From assembly GCA_945893365.1 (NCBI GenBank), contig CAMDED010000039.1, positions 1 to 53,033 on the forward strand: a stretch of 53,033 nt of DNA, in the 5' to 3' direction. Of the stretch, positions 42,181 to 51,662 are shown piece after piece. The position numbers were made by a program, and so were the translations under genes. The notes under the pieces were generated by a model. It saw nothing but the letters and a program-made list of their open reading frames with translations. It was not told where the DNA came from and ran no database searches. Origin of the DNA: Candidatus Sulfopaludibacter sp. SbA3. Its GTDB lineage: Bacteria; Acidobacteriota; Terriglobia; Bryobacterales; Bryobacteraceae. How positions within the stretch are numbered: the first letter of the stretch is position 1; every line of letters starts with the position of its first letter.

Positions 42181-43866
42181 CTATTCCGCCGGCTCCCGCA
42201 CGACGAGATTCCGGTCCGCTTTCACGCGGGCCAAGGTTTGGACACGCCCGCCGGGCCAGCGGATCTCAATCCGCGGGACGACCGCCTCCGCGCCCAATCC
42301 AGCCAGCACCCGGCGGTCGCTTGCCGACAAATACCCCGACGCCGTCTGTACCTCGTAGAACTGAGACTTACCCGAAGCCATCGTCAATTTCACTCGGCAG
42401 CCGATGCCGTCGCGATTTGCGCGCTTCCCTTCGAATCTCATCGACAGCCAGTGATTCGGCTGGCGTGCCGTATTCCTGCGGGTCATGTTACGAAGTATGG
42501 TGGGCGCTTCGCCGATGTTCGAGGTCACGGCGTCAATCGCCCCGTCATTGTCCAAGTCCCCGAACGCCGCGCCCCGTCCGGCCTTTTCGGATCCGAACGA
42601 AGGCCCGGCTTCCGCGGGTGGCACGCGGACGAAATTTCCTTTGTTATTGCGCAGCAGCAGCGGGGGTTGAAGGTACTTGAGGTTGGGGGCAGTCAGCCCG
42701 ATGGTATCGAGCACGTGCCCCTGCGCGACGAAGATATCCTTCCAGCCGTCGTTATCGTAATCGACGAATTTCGTGCTCCACCCCGAATAGGGAAACGTGG
42801 CGTGGCCGACCCCAGTCCGATTCGTCGCATATTGAAAGCTGCCGTCTCCCGCATTCCGGTAGAGAGCGTAGGTTTCCTGTGACAGGTTCGTGACGAAAAT
42901 GTCGGGCAGGCCGTCGTTGTCGTAATCCGCGAAGTCCACGCCCATGCCGGCGAAGGGCTTGCCGTCGTCGTTATAGCCGGCGCCCGCCGCGAGCGCCACC
43001 TCCTCGAAGGTCCCGTCGCCCCTGTTGTGGTAGAGGAAGCACATGACGGAGTCGTGCGCGGCGTAGATGTCAGTCCAACCGTCGCCGTCATAGTCCGCAA
43101 AGGCCACGCCGAGCGCCTTGCCAGCCGGGTTCGAGACGCCTGCTTCGAACGAGACGTCCGAGAAGGCGTCGCCGTTGTTGCGGAAGAGGACGTTGCCGGC
43201 GCCCTTGAAGTTGTCTGGATGGCAGTAGGCCCGCTCGCCGGGCTTTCGCTCGCCGCAGTGAATGTTTTTCTCGAAGGTCCAATCGAGATAGCGGCAGACG
43301 AACAGGTCGAGCTTGCCGTCATTGTTGTAGTCGAAGAAACCGGCGCTCGAACTCCAGCCGGAGGCCGCGACGCCCGCCTTCGCGGTTACGTTCTCAAAAG
43401 TGCCGTCCCCCCGATTCCGGTAAAGCGCGTTTCCGTCGATCGTAGTCAGGTATACGTCTTGAAAGCCGTCGTTGTCATAGTCGCCGACGGCGGCGCCCAT
43501 GCCGTATCCCGTCCCGCTCCCGGACAAGCCGGCCTTCCCGGTTACGTCCGTAAATTTCCAGTTGCCATCGTTCCGGTAGAGACGGTTCCAATACTTCGGG
43601 TCGAGCTTTTCCGGCTTTTTTCCGGGGAGCATAGGGTCGTCAATCTTTGCGCCGTTCGTAAAATAGATATCGAGATCGCCGTCACTATCGAAGTCGAACA
43701 GCGCCACGCCGCCACCCATCGTCTCCGGCAGGTATTTGTTGGTGGTGGGTGAGTTCCGATGAAGGAAGCGGATGCCTGCGGGGGCGTTGGCTTCTTCGAA
43801 AACGGCGAACGGGACCGCCATGAGGATGCCCACCGGACAGACGGCAATGATCGCTCGAACGGCCAA
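42181..43866 (-). CDS. FG-GAP/VCBS repeat protein with ASPIC/UnbV domain (CRTAC1-type), paralogue
   Basis: A second 561-residue protein of the same design, with loops ALFDFDSDGDLDIY, VGDYDNDGFQDVY, GFFDYNNDGKLDLF, AFADYDGDGWTDIY, DFADYDNDGLPDIF and AFGDLDNDGAIDAV, and an ASPIC end (LSMRFEGKRANRDGIGCRVK; VQTASGYLSASDRRV; IEIRWPGG). The two proteins have equal length but differ in most residues, so the duplication is old. The start is a TTG at 43866; an in-frame ATG 15 codons in (ILMAVPFAVFEEAN) also gives a usable signal sequence. It follows the GH51 gene by 18 bases and abuts the next gene with no spacer, indicating one transcript. Confidence 0.88.
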   Translation of the reverse strand: MAVRAIIAVCPVGILMAVPFAVFEEANAPAGIRFLHRNSPTTNKYLPETMGGGVALFDFDSDGDLDIYFTNGAKIDDPMLPGKKPEKLDPKYWNRLYRNDGNWKFTDVTGKAGLSGSGTGYGMGAAVGDYDNDGFQDVYLTTIDGNALYRNRGDGTFENVTAKAGVAASGWSSSAGFFDYNNDGKLDLFVCRYLDWTFEKNIHCGERKPGERAYCHPDNFKGAGNVLFRNNGDAFSDVSFEAGVSNPAGKALGVAFADYDGDGWTDIYAAHDSVMCFLYHNRGDGTFEEVALAAGAGYNDDGKPFAGMGVDFADYDNDGLPDIFVTNLSQETYALYRNAGDGSFQYATNRTGVGHATFPYSGWSTKFVDYDNDGWKDIFVAQGHVLDTIGLTAPNLKYLQPPLLLRNNKGNFVRVPPAEAGPSFGSEKAGRGAAFGDLDNDGAIDAVTSNIGEAPTILRNMTRRNTARQPNHWLSMRFEGKRANRDGIGCRVKLTMASGKSQFYEVQTASGYLSASDRRVLAGLGAEAVVPRIEIRWPGGRVQTLARVKADRNLVVREPAE

Positions 43867-43884
43867 TTGACGGGACCCCCCGGA

Positions 43885-45444
43885 TCAGACCGTAATCTTC
43901 AGTATGGTCAATGAATGCTTGGGGAACGTGTAGGTGATCCCCTTGCCGCTGGCTGCCGCGGGCGCCTTCCTGACGGCCGGCCGCGTCTTGCGGTCGTCGC
44001 CAAACGTGTGGACGGCTTTCAAATCCGAATGGCTCATCTCCCACACGTCCAGGCTGCTCGCGATCTTACCCTCGGCGCTTTCAATCTGCGTCGTGATGTC
44101 CATTTTCTCGCTACGGTTCAACACGTTCAGATAAACGGCGCGGGTCTTCGGATCATAAGTCGCGGAGGTGTCCAGATAGGGTAACGGTCCGCGCGCGCCG
44201 GACTTATAAGTCGCGGACGACACCCAGAGATTGAGCGCCATATTGCCCCGCTGCTTCGCGTACTCCGCGATGGGGAAGTAAATGGGTTGCAGAAACAGGC
44301 CGTCTTTATTGGTGAAAATCGGCGCGATCACGTTGACGATCTGCGCCAGGTTCGCCATCTTCACGCTGTTCGCGTGGCGGATGAAGGAGTTGAAGAACAT
44401 GCCCATCGCGAGAGCGTCCTCGAAGTTGTAAATCTCCTCGAGGCGAGTGGCGCCGGTGGCGAACTCGCTCGATCCTCGCGCTCTGTACCACACGTTCCAC
44501 TCGTCGTAGGCAATGTAAATCGGCCGCGGACTTGCCATACCGGATTGCGCCGCTTTGATCAGCCCCTCCACCACCTCGATCCGGTGGTCGATATCATACG
44601 AAGCGGCGAGAAACTCTTCGAAGTTATTCCCGCGGTTCCCGATATAAGTGTGCAAAGAGATGTAGTCGATTTCGGTTTTCAAGCTATCGAGAACCGCCCG
44701 GTTCCAGCCGATCCAGTCCCAACCCGGTCGGAAGTTGCTTGAGCCGCTGGCGATCAGCTTGATCGACGAATCCGCCCGGCGCATCGCTTTCGCCGCTTCG
44801 AGGGCGAACTTCGTGTAGTCCTGGGCATTCTTGTGCCCGAGCTGCCACGGCCCGTCGATTTCGTTTCCCAGGCCCCAATACTTCACGCCGTAAGGCTTGT
44901 CGCGCCCGTTTTTGCGGCGCCGCTGCGCCCAGTAGGTGTCGCGCGATTCGTTCACGTATTCCACCCACTGCCGCGCGTCCTCAACCGAGCCCAATCCCGC
45001 GTTGATGCAAATGTAGGGCTCGACTCCCGTTTTCTCCGCGTACTTTAGAAACTCGTCGGTGCCGAAAGTATTGGGCTCAACCCCTCCCCACGCGCCTTCA
45101 GGTCGGACGGGCCGAAGACTCTTCGGTCCAATGCCGTCCTGCCAGTTGTAGCCGGAGGCGAAATTGCCGCCGGGCCAGCGCAGCATGGTCACGCCGAGGC
45201 CCTTCATCGCTTCCATCACATCCTTGCGGAATCCGTCGGCGTCCGATAGCTTGCTGCCCTCCTCGTACAAGCCGCCGTAGATGCAGCGGCCCAGATGCTC
45301 CGCGAAGTTACCGAAAACCAGCGGATCGACCTGCCCGATCACACGGTCGGTATCGATCTTGATACGGGCCGCGGGCGCCTGGGCGAAGCCGTACGGGGCA
45401 AGCGATAGCATCGCGGCTAAAAAAGGGAAACAGAGTTTTTGCAT
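43885..45444 (-). CDS. Exported alpha-L-arabinofuranosidase, GH51 family
   Basis: A 519-residue glycoside hydrolase that removes arabinose from arabinan or arabinoxylan. A signal peptide ([20 protein letters not shown], then AQA) is followed by the family's start [20 protein letters not shown] and [20 protein letters not shown]. The acid/base Glu is in [14 protein letters not shown] (about residue 195) and the nucleophile Glu in YDEWNVWYR (about residue 314). A beta-sandwich ends the protein. The gene opens the leftward run that includes the two CRTAC1-type proteins, so a joint role in plant polysaccharide breakdown is inferred. Substrate preference within GH51 is not visible. Confidence 0.93.
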   Translation of the reverse strand: MQKLCFPFLAAMLSLAPYGFAQAPAARIKIDTDRVIGQVDPLVFGNFAEHLGRCIYGGLYEEGSKLSDADGFRKDVMEAMKGLGVTMLRWPGGNFASGYNWQDGIGPKSLRPVRPEGAWGGVEPNTFGTDEFLKYAEKTGVEPYICINAGLGSVEDARQWVEYVNESRDTYWAQRRRKNGRDKPYGVKYWGLGNEIDGPWQLGHKNAQDYTKFALEAAKAMRRADSSIKLIASGSSNFRPGWDWIGWNRAVLDSLKTEIDYISLHTYIGNRGNNFEEFLAASYDIDHRIEVVEGLIKAAQSGMASPRPIYIAYDEWNVWYRARGSSEFATGATRLEEIYNFEDALAMGMFFNSFIRHANSVKMANLAQIVNVIAPIFTNKDGLFLQPIYFPIAEYAKQRGNMALNLWVSSATYKSGARGPLPYLDTSATYDPKTRAVYLNVLNRSEKMDITTQIESAEGKIASSLDVWEMSHSDLKAVHTFGDDRKTRPAVRKAPAAASGKGITYTFPKHSLTILKITV

Positions 45445-46121
45445 TCAGCCTCCTGTTCGACAAGGAATCGCATCTTCACCGGCGAAGACAGACTTGAATT
45501 GTATTGGAACGCCGCCGGACACGCAAGCGCCGCCGACAGGTTTTCCGATTAGCCCGCCGGCGTCGAAGGACCAATCGGCGCCCCCGCTTGCGCATCACCG
45601 CGCCGCGTGTCGCGACGCCTCGGCGCGCTGCTGCTAACTCTTCGCGGAGTCCTTCGATCTCCCGCGGCAAGCGCTCATTTTCGCGATGCAGTTGCTCCCG
45701 GCTGGGCTGGTCGGAGTGCCGATGGCTATACGCCGCCGCCGCTCCCGGTTGCCTTGCGCCGGGCGCTGCTTTCGCACTCATCCACCATCCTGTAAACGAC
45801 TCCAGCGGATTTGTCCAGCAAAAACGCCAGGGTACGTGAATTGTTACGTGGTGGCGCAGTAGCGGCGACCAGGGGGCGGCCAGGGCGCGCCCGCCGGTAA
45901 GGAAAGCCTGCGTGTTCCTTGGGCCGCACGTCGCGGAATGCGATATCCGCGCCCAAGTTGTAGCTCGCCGATTCGCGCGCAATGTCCCATCCTGGAGGAG
46001 TTACAAGCATGACCAGCGAGGTAGCCGCGTTTTTCGGGACCTTTGACCACGGCCGAGGCGCTCGACACCATGTATCCTCGTATCCTCTTTTGGCGTGAAA
46101 AAGGATGGATACCAAGCGTTA
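45445..46121. other. Intergenic DNA with decayed reading frames
   Basis: Nearly 680 bases without a supported gene. A minus-strand frame (45726-46115, 129 residues; from an ATG at 46008 about 94) begins MLVTPPGWDIARESASYNLG in its inner part and is the best coding candidate, but I do not recognise it and see no ribosome-binding site. At about 45600-45700 a minus-strand frame shows REQLHRENERLPREIEGLRE, a coiled coil vaguely like the start of IS66-type transposases. Both are treated as possible remnants. Confidence 0.35.
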
Positions 46122-47408
46122 TTAAGGCTGCTTCAGCGCTTCGTCAATGCGCTCCGAGAGCATGTCGACAAAACGGTCTGGCAGAAAACCGTTCAGCCTG
46201 CTTACGATTTCGCCGTTCCGGCCTACGACGATGGTGGTGGGAATCGACGAAATCTGAAGATTCCGCGAAAGCCCGTCCTCGAAATAGACTCTGTGATTCC
46301 AGTTGTTTTCCTTCAGGAACGGCGCTACGCGCTCGCGCTCTTCGTCCGTGCTGATCGCGAGAAATACCACCTCGGGCCGGGACTTGAAGCGCTCCTTCAC
46401 CTTCTCGTAAAGCGGATACTGCACGCGGCAGGGACCGCACCACGTGGCCCAGAAGTCGAGAACCAGCGTCTTGCCTTTGAACGATGAGAGCGCGATCTTC
46501 TCGCCGCCCGGGCTCGCCAGCGTGAAGTCGAGAACCTTCGTCGCACTGGCGTTGGGGTCTTTCGCGGCGAAACTCGCGCGCTGCTTTTCAAGAAGCGCGC
46601 TGTTGCGGTCGTAAGCTTCGAGGATCGCGTCGCCGAGACCCGTCTCGGAGCCTTGATGGAGCTGGCGGTAGAGTTCACCGAGCCTGAGGCGATCGTTCGC
46701 GCGCTCGGCGTCGGTCGCCCGAGGATCGGGAATCGTGAAAGCGTCCGCGAAGCGCCGGATAGCCTCGTCGCGGCGGCCCGTCTTCGCAAGCCATTTGCCG
46801 GCTTCGCGGGCGGAGGCGGCGTTGGGATATGTCGCGAAGCTCTTTTCCGCGAGCGCGATGGCGTCGCCGTGCTGGTCGAGAACACCGCTCGCCCGCGCCT
46901 GAAATCGGAGGGCATTGCCGACGCCGCGCTCAACTCCATCCTGCCACGTAGCCTCCGAAATACGGCCCGGCGATTTCTCCGCGCGCAATCCGCCGACCAG
47001 CTTCTCGTAGTGACGCGCGTGTTTCAACGCTTTCTCCGCGAAGTCTTTCGGCGGGTCGCCGGCGAGCAGCGCGCGAACCAGGCCTTCGACCAGCACAACG
47101 TCGTCCGGATTGCGCTCGACCACGCGCTCGCCATAGATCACAAGCCGCCGAGTGTCGCCGTTGTCGAGCACGGCTTTCGCCAGAGCCCGTTCGAGCTCGG
47201 CAGTCTTGGACGACTTTGGATACTTGACCAGGTGCGCTTCAAGCGCGCGTATGAATTCGAGAGGGCTGTTGTTGGTCTGGCTCAGAGCGTCGTTGAGATC
47301 GTTCTGCTCAGCCTCCGCGGGGCCGGCCTGAGCGAATGCCGAGGCGCCGCACCCGGCCGAAATGCACGCGGCCAAAGTGAACGCTGCTGCAAGGCGCGGC
47401 GTTTTCAT
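46122..47408 (-). CDS. TlpA-like thioredoxin-fold lipoprotein or periplasmic protein
   Basis: A 428-residue protein. The N-terminus [20 protein letters not shown], then GASAFAQA, is a signal peptide; the Cys at 20 could be lipidated but the lipobox is not ideal. Residues 40-270 are helical and resemble TPR-like repeats. The last 150 residues are a TlpA/AhpC-type thioredoxin domain, with LVLDFWATWCGPCRVQYPLY carrying the redox-active C-G-P-C at about 322-325 and the cis-Pro in ISSIPTTIVVG. It should act as a periplasmic thiol-disulphide reductant. The start at 47408 is fixed by a four-base overlap with the upstream gene stop. The frame continues far upstream only as an out-of-frame shadow. Confidence 0.88.
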   Translation of the reverse strand: MKTPRLAAAFTLAACISAGCGASAFAQAGPAEAEQNDLNDALSQTNNSPLEFIRALEAHLVKYPKSSKTAELERALAKAVLDNGDTRRLVIYGERVVERNPDDVVLVEGLVRALLAGDPPKDFAEKALKHARHYEKLVGGLRAEKSPGRISEATWQDGVERGVGNALRFQARASGVLDQHGDAIALAEKSFATYPNAASAREAGKWLAKTGRRDEAIRRFADAFTIPDPRATDAERANDRLRLGELYRQLHQGSETGLGDAILEAYDRNSALLEKQRASFAAKDPNASATKVLDFTLASPGGEKIALSSFKGKTLVLDFWATWCGPCRVQYPLYEKVKERFKSRPEVVFLAISTDEERERVAPFLKENNWNHRVYFEDGLSRNLQISSIPTTIVVGRNGEIVSRLNGFLPDRFVDMLSERIDEALKQP

Positions 47409-48016
47409 TTCTGCGCCCGAAAGGCTTCGGCGAGACCCGCGGCTCGGGACCGGGCCATGTTTAAGTAGCTGTCGTTCCGCGCCACCCGGTCGAGTAGCGG
47501 AAGAAACTGCTCGGGCGCAATCAGACGTTTGCGGTCGATCGTCACTTGAAGCTGAAGAATAGCGGCGTTGACGCCGAGTTTGTCGTATTTGACCGCCCGC
47601 TCCAGATTGATAAAGTGCTGTTCGGTTTCCGAGATGCGCTCGAACCAGTCCTGAAGCGCGCGTGCGTCCAGGTCCTCGGAATAGTTGAATTTCACTTCGC
47701 GCCGTTCGTCGCCCTCTTCGATGCGGAATGTCTTGATGCCCATCATGGCGACTTTCAGCCCCGATTCGAGCGGACGTTTGAAGCGATCCAGTTTCGCCGC
47801 GAGCGCGAACATCTCCGCGGCGTCGGATTCGGTCATCCGGAACCGGAGCGGATTCTCGTCGTTCGGCTCTTCCTTGTACAGGGATTCGCCGTTCTTCTCG
47901 ACCGTGATACCGCACCACGCGGGCTTGCTCCCCGGGAAAGACTTCGAATAGACGAGGCGCGGACCCGCGTCGGCCAAAAGCGTTGAGGCGGCGAGCAGTA
48001 TCGGAACGAGTTTCAT
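47405..48016 (-). CDS. Secreted hypothetical protein
   Basis: A 203-residue exported protein with signal peptide [20 protein letters not shown]. The mature part has a beta-rich first half ([20 protein letters not shown], then [14 protein letters not shown]) and a helical second half ([20 protein letters not shown]). No known motif is recognised. It overlaps ruvC by four bases upstream and the TlpA-like gene by four bases downstream, so it is locked in the same translation unit. A single Cys at about residue 35 might be a substrate for the TlpA-like partner; this is only a suggestion. Confidence 0.75.
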   Translation of the reverse strand: MKLVPILLAASTLLADAGPRLVYSKSFPGSKPAWCGITVEKNGESLYKEEPNDENPLRFRMTESDAAEMFALAAKLDRFKRPLESGLKVAMMGIKTFRIEEGDERREVKFNYSEDLDARALQDWFERISETEQHFINLERAVKYDKLGVNAAILQLQVTIDRKRLIAPEQFLPLLDRVARNDSYLNMARSRAAGLAEAFRAQK

Positions 48017-48516
48017 GCGATAGACCTTGCCAGGAGGCGCGCGGTGGACGCCCGATTCGCGTGGCAGACCGCGACCGCGAGCGCGTCGCTTGCATCTTCC
48101 GAAAACCGCTCGGCGCCATCCAGCGCAAGCAGGGAGCGAATCATGGCCTGCACCTGAAACTTCTCGGCGCGTCCGAACCCCACGACGCTCATCTTCACCT
48201 CAAGGGCCGAGTATTCGCCGAATTCAAGTCCCGCTTCGGCCACCGTCAGCAAGGCCGCGCCGCGCGCATGGGCCAGCTTCAAAGACGATTTTACGTTCGT
48301 GGCGTGGAACACTTCCTCGGCCGCCGCGGCCTCCGGGCGGTGCTCCCCTATCACCGCGCGCAATCCTGCCGCAATTTCGAGTAAGCGGCGCTCTAATGGC
48401 GATCTCTGGGATGTCGAGATGACGCCGGCCGCCACCAGCCGGTGCGTTCGTCCATCGCTCTCGATCACGCCGTAGCCGGTGCGTTGGGTGCCGCAGTCGA
48501 TTCCGAGGACGCGCAT
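48013..48516 (-). CDS. ruvC: Holliday junction resolvase RuvC
   Basis: A 167-residue crossover junction endonuclease. The catalytic acidic residues are Asp7 in [16 protein letters not shown], Glu67 in [11 protein letters not shown], and Asp141 and Asp144 in [30 protein letters not shown] and [20 protein letters not shown] are family landmarks. It lies three bases after yebC and overlaps the next gene by four. The ruvAB genes are not linked. In many bacteria yebC-ruvC is a conserved pair, as here. Confidence 0.95.
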   Translation of the reverse strand: MRVLGIDCGTQRTGYGVIESDGRTHRLVAAGVISTSQRSPLERRLLEIAAGLRAVIGEHRPEAAAAEEVFHATNVKSSLKLAHARGAALLTVAEAGLEFGEYSALEVKMSVVGFGRAEKFQVQAMIRSLLALDGAERFSEDASDALAVAVCHANRASTARLLARSIA

Positions 48517-48519
48517 GGG

Positions 48520-49263
48520 CTACTCCATCGCTTCCATTTCGTCTTCGTCGACGTCGAAGTTGGAATACACATTCTGCACGTCGTCGTGCTCTTCGAGAGA
48601 GTCGGTGAGGCGAATCATGGCGCTCGCATGCTTGCCTTCAACCTTGACGAGATTCTTCGGGATCATGCCAACTTCAGCGGAAAGAGTTTCGATCTTCGCC
48701 TTTGTCAGCGCTTCGACCACCTTCTCATGGGCTTCGGGCGGAGAGATCACTTCCCAGTTCGTGCCGTCGTTACGAAGATCGTCCGCGCCTGCGTCGAGCA
48801 CTAACGCCATCAGATCGTCTTCATTCGATTTTTCGAGCGCGATAATAATCTGACTCTTGCGCTCGAACATCCACGCAACGCTGCCCTGCTCGCCGAGGTT
48901 GCCGCCGTTCTTCCCGAACATGTGGCGGATCTCGGCTACCGTGCGATTGCGGTTGTCCGTAGCGACGTTCACAAGCACCGCCGCGCCGCCGGGACCGTAG
49001 CCTTCGAACATAACTTCTTCAATCTGTCCGCCTTCAAGTTCCCCGGTGCCGCGCATGATGGCTTTCTTGATGTTGTCGGCGGGCATGCTCACGTTTTTAG
49101 CCGCAAGGACTGCCGTTCGGAGCCGTGGATTCATGTCCGGGTCCCCCCCGTTGCGGGCCGCAATCATGATTTCCTTGATAAGGCGTGTGAACGTTTTGCC
49201 GCGCTTGGCGTCGAGGGCGGCCTTCTTGTGCTTAATCGTCGCCCATTTTGAATGTCCTGACAT
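48520..49263 (-). CDS. yebC: YebC/PmpR-type protein
   Basis: A 247-residue YebC-family protein. It opens MSGHSKWATIKHKKAALDAK, the universal start of the family, and continues with RLIKEIMIAARNGGDPDMNP, NVSMPADNIKKAIMRGTGEL and FEGYGPGGAAVLVNVATDNR, NRTVAEIRHMFGKNGGNLGE. The family was described as transcriptional regulators and more recently as ribosome-associated factors relieving stalling at proline stretches. The ATG is preceded by GAGG. First gene of the yebC-ruvC-secreted-TlpA operon. The end is strongly acidic (DVDEDEMEAME). Confidence 0.95.
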   Translation of the reverse strand: MSGHSKWATIKHKKAALDAKRGKTFTRLIKEIMIAARNGGDPDMNPRLRTAVLAAKNVSMPADNIKKAIMRGTGELEGGQIEEVMFEGYGPGGAAVLVNVATDNRNRTVAEIRHMFGKNGGNLGEQGSVAWMFERKSQIIIALEKSNEDDLMALVLDAGADDLRNDGTNWEVISPPEAHEKVVEALTKAKIETLSAEVGMIPKNLVKVEGKHASAMIRLTDSLEEHDDVQNVYSNFDVDEDEMEAME

Positions 49264-49282
49264 TTCAACCTCTTAGGTAGGC

Positions 49283-49302
49283 GCCCGATTTCAAAACCGG
49301 GC
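49283..49302 (-). promoter_or_regulatory. Hairpin in the yebC leader
   Basis: GCCCG at 49283-49287 can pair with CGGGC at 49298-49302 around a 10-base loop, 20 bases upstream of the yebC ATG. I checked it as a possible tRNA anticodon arm because the loop contains TTTCAAAA, but no D, T or acceptor stems are present. It may affect yebC translation; the role is unknown. Confidence 0.3.
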
Positions 49303-49391
49303 TTCGCAATCCGCGGAATCCAACTAAAAAGAATAGCACAGCGTGCTCCGGCGGCGCGTCGTTCGACGCCTTCGGGTGCTACAATAACCAA

Positions 49392-50459
49392 TTGCCGCAG
49401 ACGTTCGTTGAACTCGCCGCGCAGTGGTTTCGGGACTCGGGGATACAGGAACCGGCGGGGGGCGTGGCGCGCTACTATCTCGCGGACCGGAAGAGGAATC
49501 TGCCGGTTTCAACCGAAATCACGGGCTACGCAATCAGTACCCTCCTCTACCTCCATTCACTCACCGGCGACGCTGCGGCGCTCGAATCGGCGGTCAGGGC
49601 CGGCCGTTTCCTCAACCGATCCGCCTGGATCGCGCCGCTCGCCCTATTCCCGTTTGAACTCGAGCAGCCCTTCGCCTATTTCTTCGACTGCGGAATCGTC
49701 GTTCGCGGACTGCTTGCCCTCCACCGCGCGACCGGGGACCAGGAATGCCTTGATATTGCCGCCGCCTGCGGCCGCACCATGGCCAGGGATTTTATCGCGC
49801 CGGGCGGCGACATCCACCCGATTCTCCAACTGCCTTCGAGGCAACCGATGGCCCGCGAGCCGCGCTGGTCCCGCTCGCCCGGCTGTTACCACCTCAAAGC
49901 CGCCCTCGCCTGGCACGACTTGTTCGAAGTAACCGGCGACCGGGACTTCGAGACTCACTATTGCAACGCGCTCGAACAGGCCTTGGCCACGCACGATAAT
50001 TTTCTTCCCGGCCATGCCGATCGCGAACGAGTGATGGACCGGCTTCACGCGTATGCGTATTTCCTGGAGGGCATGCTTCCGCGACTGGGAGACCCGCGAT
50101 GCGCGGAAGCCCTTCGCACGGGGCTTGACCGCGCGAGCGCCCTGCTGCTTGAGATCGGGCCTGTTTTCGAACGCTCCGACGTCCGTGCCCAACTGCTTCG
50201 GATGCGTCTCTTCGGCCACGCCCTCGGCGCGGTTCCGCTCGATGAGGCTGCCGCGTCCGCGGAGGCCGTCCGCATCGCCGCCTATCAGCGGGAAGATCCC
50301 GACCACTCGATTCATGGCGGATTTTTCTTCGGGAAAGAGGGGGAGCGTCTGCTCCCTTATGTGAATCCGGTTTCAACCGGATTCTGCGTGCAGGCTCTCG
50401 CCATGTGGCGGGAACACCGGAACGGTGGCGTCAAGACATGCGCGCGGATGTTGGTCTGA
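49392..50459 (+). CDS. Alpha/alpha-toroid protein of unknown function
   Basis: A 355-residue protein, probably cytoplasmic since no signal peptide is visible. The whole chain is helical with repeated pairs, as in six-hairpin or terpenoid-cyclase-like toroids: GYAISTLLYLHSLTGDAAAL, FFDCGIVVRGLLALHRATGD, CYHLKAALAWHDLFEVTGDR, LHAYAYFLEGMLPRLGDPRC and STGFCVQALAMWREHRNGG. This is the fold of many glycoside hydrolases and epimerases, but catalytic residues cannot be assigned. The start is a TTG at 49392. It overlaps the following glycosyltransferase gene by 22 bases, so the two are probably partners in a glycan pathway. Confidence 0.7.
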   Translation: MPQTFVELAAQWFRDSGIQEPAGGVARYYLADRKRNLPVSTEITGYAISTLLYLHSLTGDAAALESAVRAGRFLNRSAWIAPLALFPFELEQPFAYFFDCGIVVRGLLALHRATGDQECLDIAAACGRTMARDFIAPGGDIHPILQLPSRQPMAREPRWSRSPGCYHLKAALAWHDLFEVTGDRDFETHYCNALEQALATHDNFLPGHADRERVMDRLHAYAYFLEGMLPRLGDPRCAEALRTGLDRASALLLEIGPVFERSDVRAQLLRMRLFGHALGAVPLDEAAASAEAVRIAAYQREDPDHSIHGGFFFGKEGERLLPYVNPVSTGFCVQALAMWREHRNGGVKTCARMLV

Positions 50460-51652
50460 GCGTATTCCGGGCGCTGATCCGCGGCGCTTGGATTCGCGCG
50501 CTCAAGACGGTCCTTCGGGCCGAACCTCCGCCGTTCGACCCTAATCCGGTTCTACCCGAGGGCATCTCGGTCGTGATTCCATCCCGCAACGGTAAGGAGT
50601 TGCTGGCGCGGCTGCTGCCCGGTGTTTTCGCGGATCTGCGGAGTCTAACCTCGCAAGCCTTCGCTTCGCAAGTGATCGTTTCCGACAATGGCTCCGACGA
50701 CGGCTCGGACGCTTTCCTCGAAGCCGAATACCCCGACTGCATCGTCGAAACGGACGCTCGGCCGCTGTCCTTCGCCGCGGCCGTGAACCGCGGCATCGCC
50801 CGCGCGCGATATTCGCACGTCTGCCTGCTGAATAACGACATGGTGATCGAACCCGGCTTCTTCGCCGCTCTCCGTGCCGCTTTCGACCGCGTCCCCGGCC
50901 TGTTCTGCTCGACGGCTCAGATTTTCCTTCCGCCGGGCGCGCGCCGCGAGGAGACGGGAAAGGCCGTGATGTCCGCGACCGATCCCAGAGACTTTCCCAT
51001 CCGCTGCGAGCTTCCTTTTGAAGGCGAGGACCTCAGTTACGTGCTTTACGGAAGCGGCGGCTGCTCGCTTTACAACGCGGCAAAGCTGCGCGCGCTGGGC
51101 TCCGTCGATGAGATCTACGCGCCCGCCTACGTGGAGGATCTCGATCTGGGGTATCGCGCCTGGGCGCTCGGCTGGCCGACGATATTTGCGTCAAACGCGC
51201 GGGTCGAACACCGGCATCGCTCGACCACGTCGCGCTACTACTCGGAAGAGGAGCTGGAAACGATTCTCGAAATCAACTATCTTCGATTCCTTGCGCGCGC
51301 GGTATCTTCGCCTCAGGTTTTCTGGCGCTTGTGGCGGCGGGCTATCGGCCGTCTGCGGCGTCTGGCATCGGCCGGCAGGCTGGCGGCGCGGGCGGCGTTG
51401 ACGGCGCACGTTGAGGCCCGCGCCGCTCCCGCGGTGGTCGACGAGAGCCGCTTCCTCGCCTTGACGGCGGGCAAGGTCGCGGTATTTCCCGGACAGGGCG
51501 ATGAGCCGGCATTGGTGGCTTGGTGCGATCGTCTCGACACGCCACCGCGCGAAGTCCTGGGCCGGCGCCGGGAAGTAGTTTTGGTGGAGCGCTCCGCGCC
51601 GCAAGGGGCCTTCGAATACGCCCTCGAACTGACTCAGCGGAAACACACCTAA
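50438..51652 (+). CDS. Glycosyltransferase family 2 protein
   Basis: A 404-residue GT-A-fold glycosyltransferase. The nucleotide-sugar-binding start is GISVVIPSRNGKELLARLLP (42-61), then VIVSDNGSDDGSDAFL (79-94), and the metal-binding acidic motif lies in CLLNNDMVIEPGFFAALR (129-146). AYVEDLDLGYRAWALGWPTI supplies the E-D catalytic motif. The domain ends near 270; a further 130 residues with a basic Arg/Ala-rich helix and a beta segment are not typical of the family. The ATG at 50438 is used; a GTG at 50405 is also in frame. The acceptor is unknown; the toroid gene upstream is the only pathway hint. Confidence 0.88.
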   Translation: MRADVGLSVFRALIRGAWIRALKTVLRAEPPPFDPNPVLPEGISVVIPSRNGKELLARLLPGVFADLRSLTSQAFASQVIVSDNGSDDGSDAFLEAEYPDCIVETDARPLSFAAAVNRGIARARYSHVCLLNNDMVIEPGFFAALRAAFDRVPGLFCSTAQIFLPPGARREETGKAVMSATDPRDFPIRCELPFEGEDLSYVLYGSGGCSLYNAAKLRALGSVDEIYAPAYVEDLDLGYRAWALGWPTIFASNARVEHRHRSTTSRYYSEEELETILEINYLRFLARAVSSPQVFWRLWRRAIGRLRRLASAGRLAARAALTAHVEARAAPAVVDESRFLALTAGKVAVFPGQGDEPALVAWCDRLDTPPREVLGRRREVVLVERSAPQGAFEYALELTQRKHT

Positions 51653-51662
51653 ACAGAGAACG

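Noticed and set aside
45600-45700. IS66-like coiled coil on the minus strand
   Set aside because: Only one heptad-like stretch is present and the frame is otherwise Arg-rich and not transposase-like; kept only as a remark in the intergenic entry.
49283-49302. Possible selenocysteine tRNA because of the TTTCAAAA loop
   Set aside because: No acceptor, D or T arm and no CCA-side sequence; it is only a small hairpin in the yebC leader.
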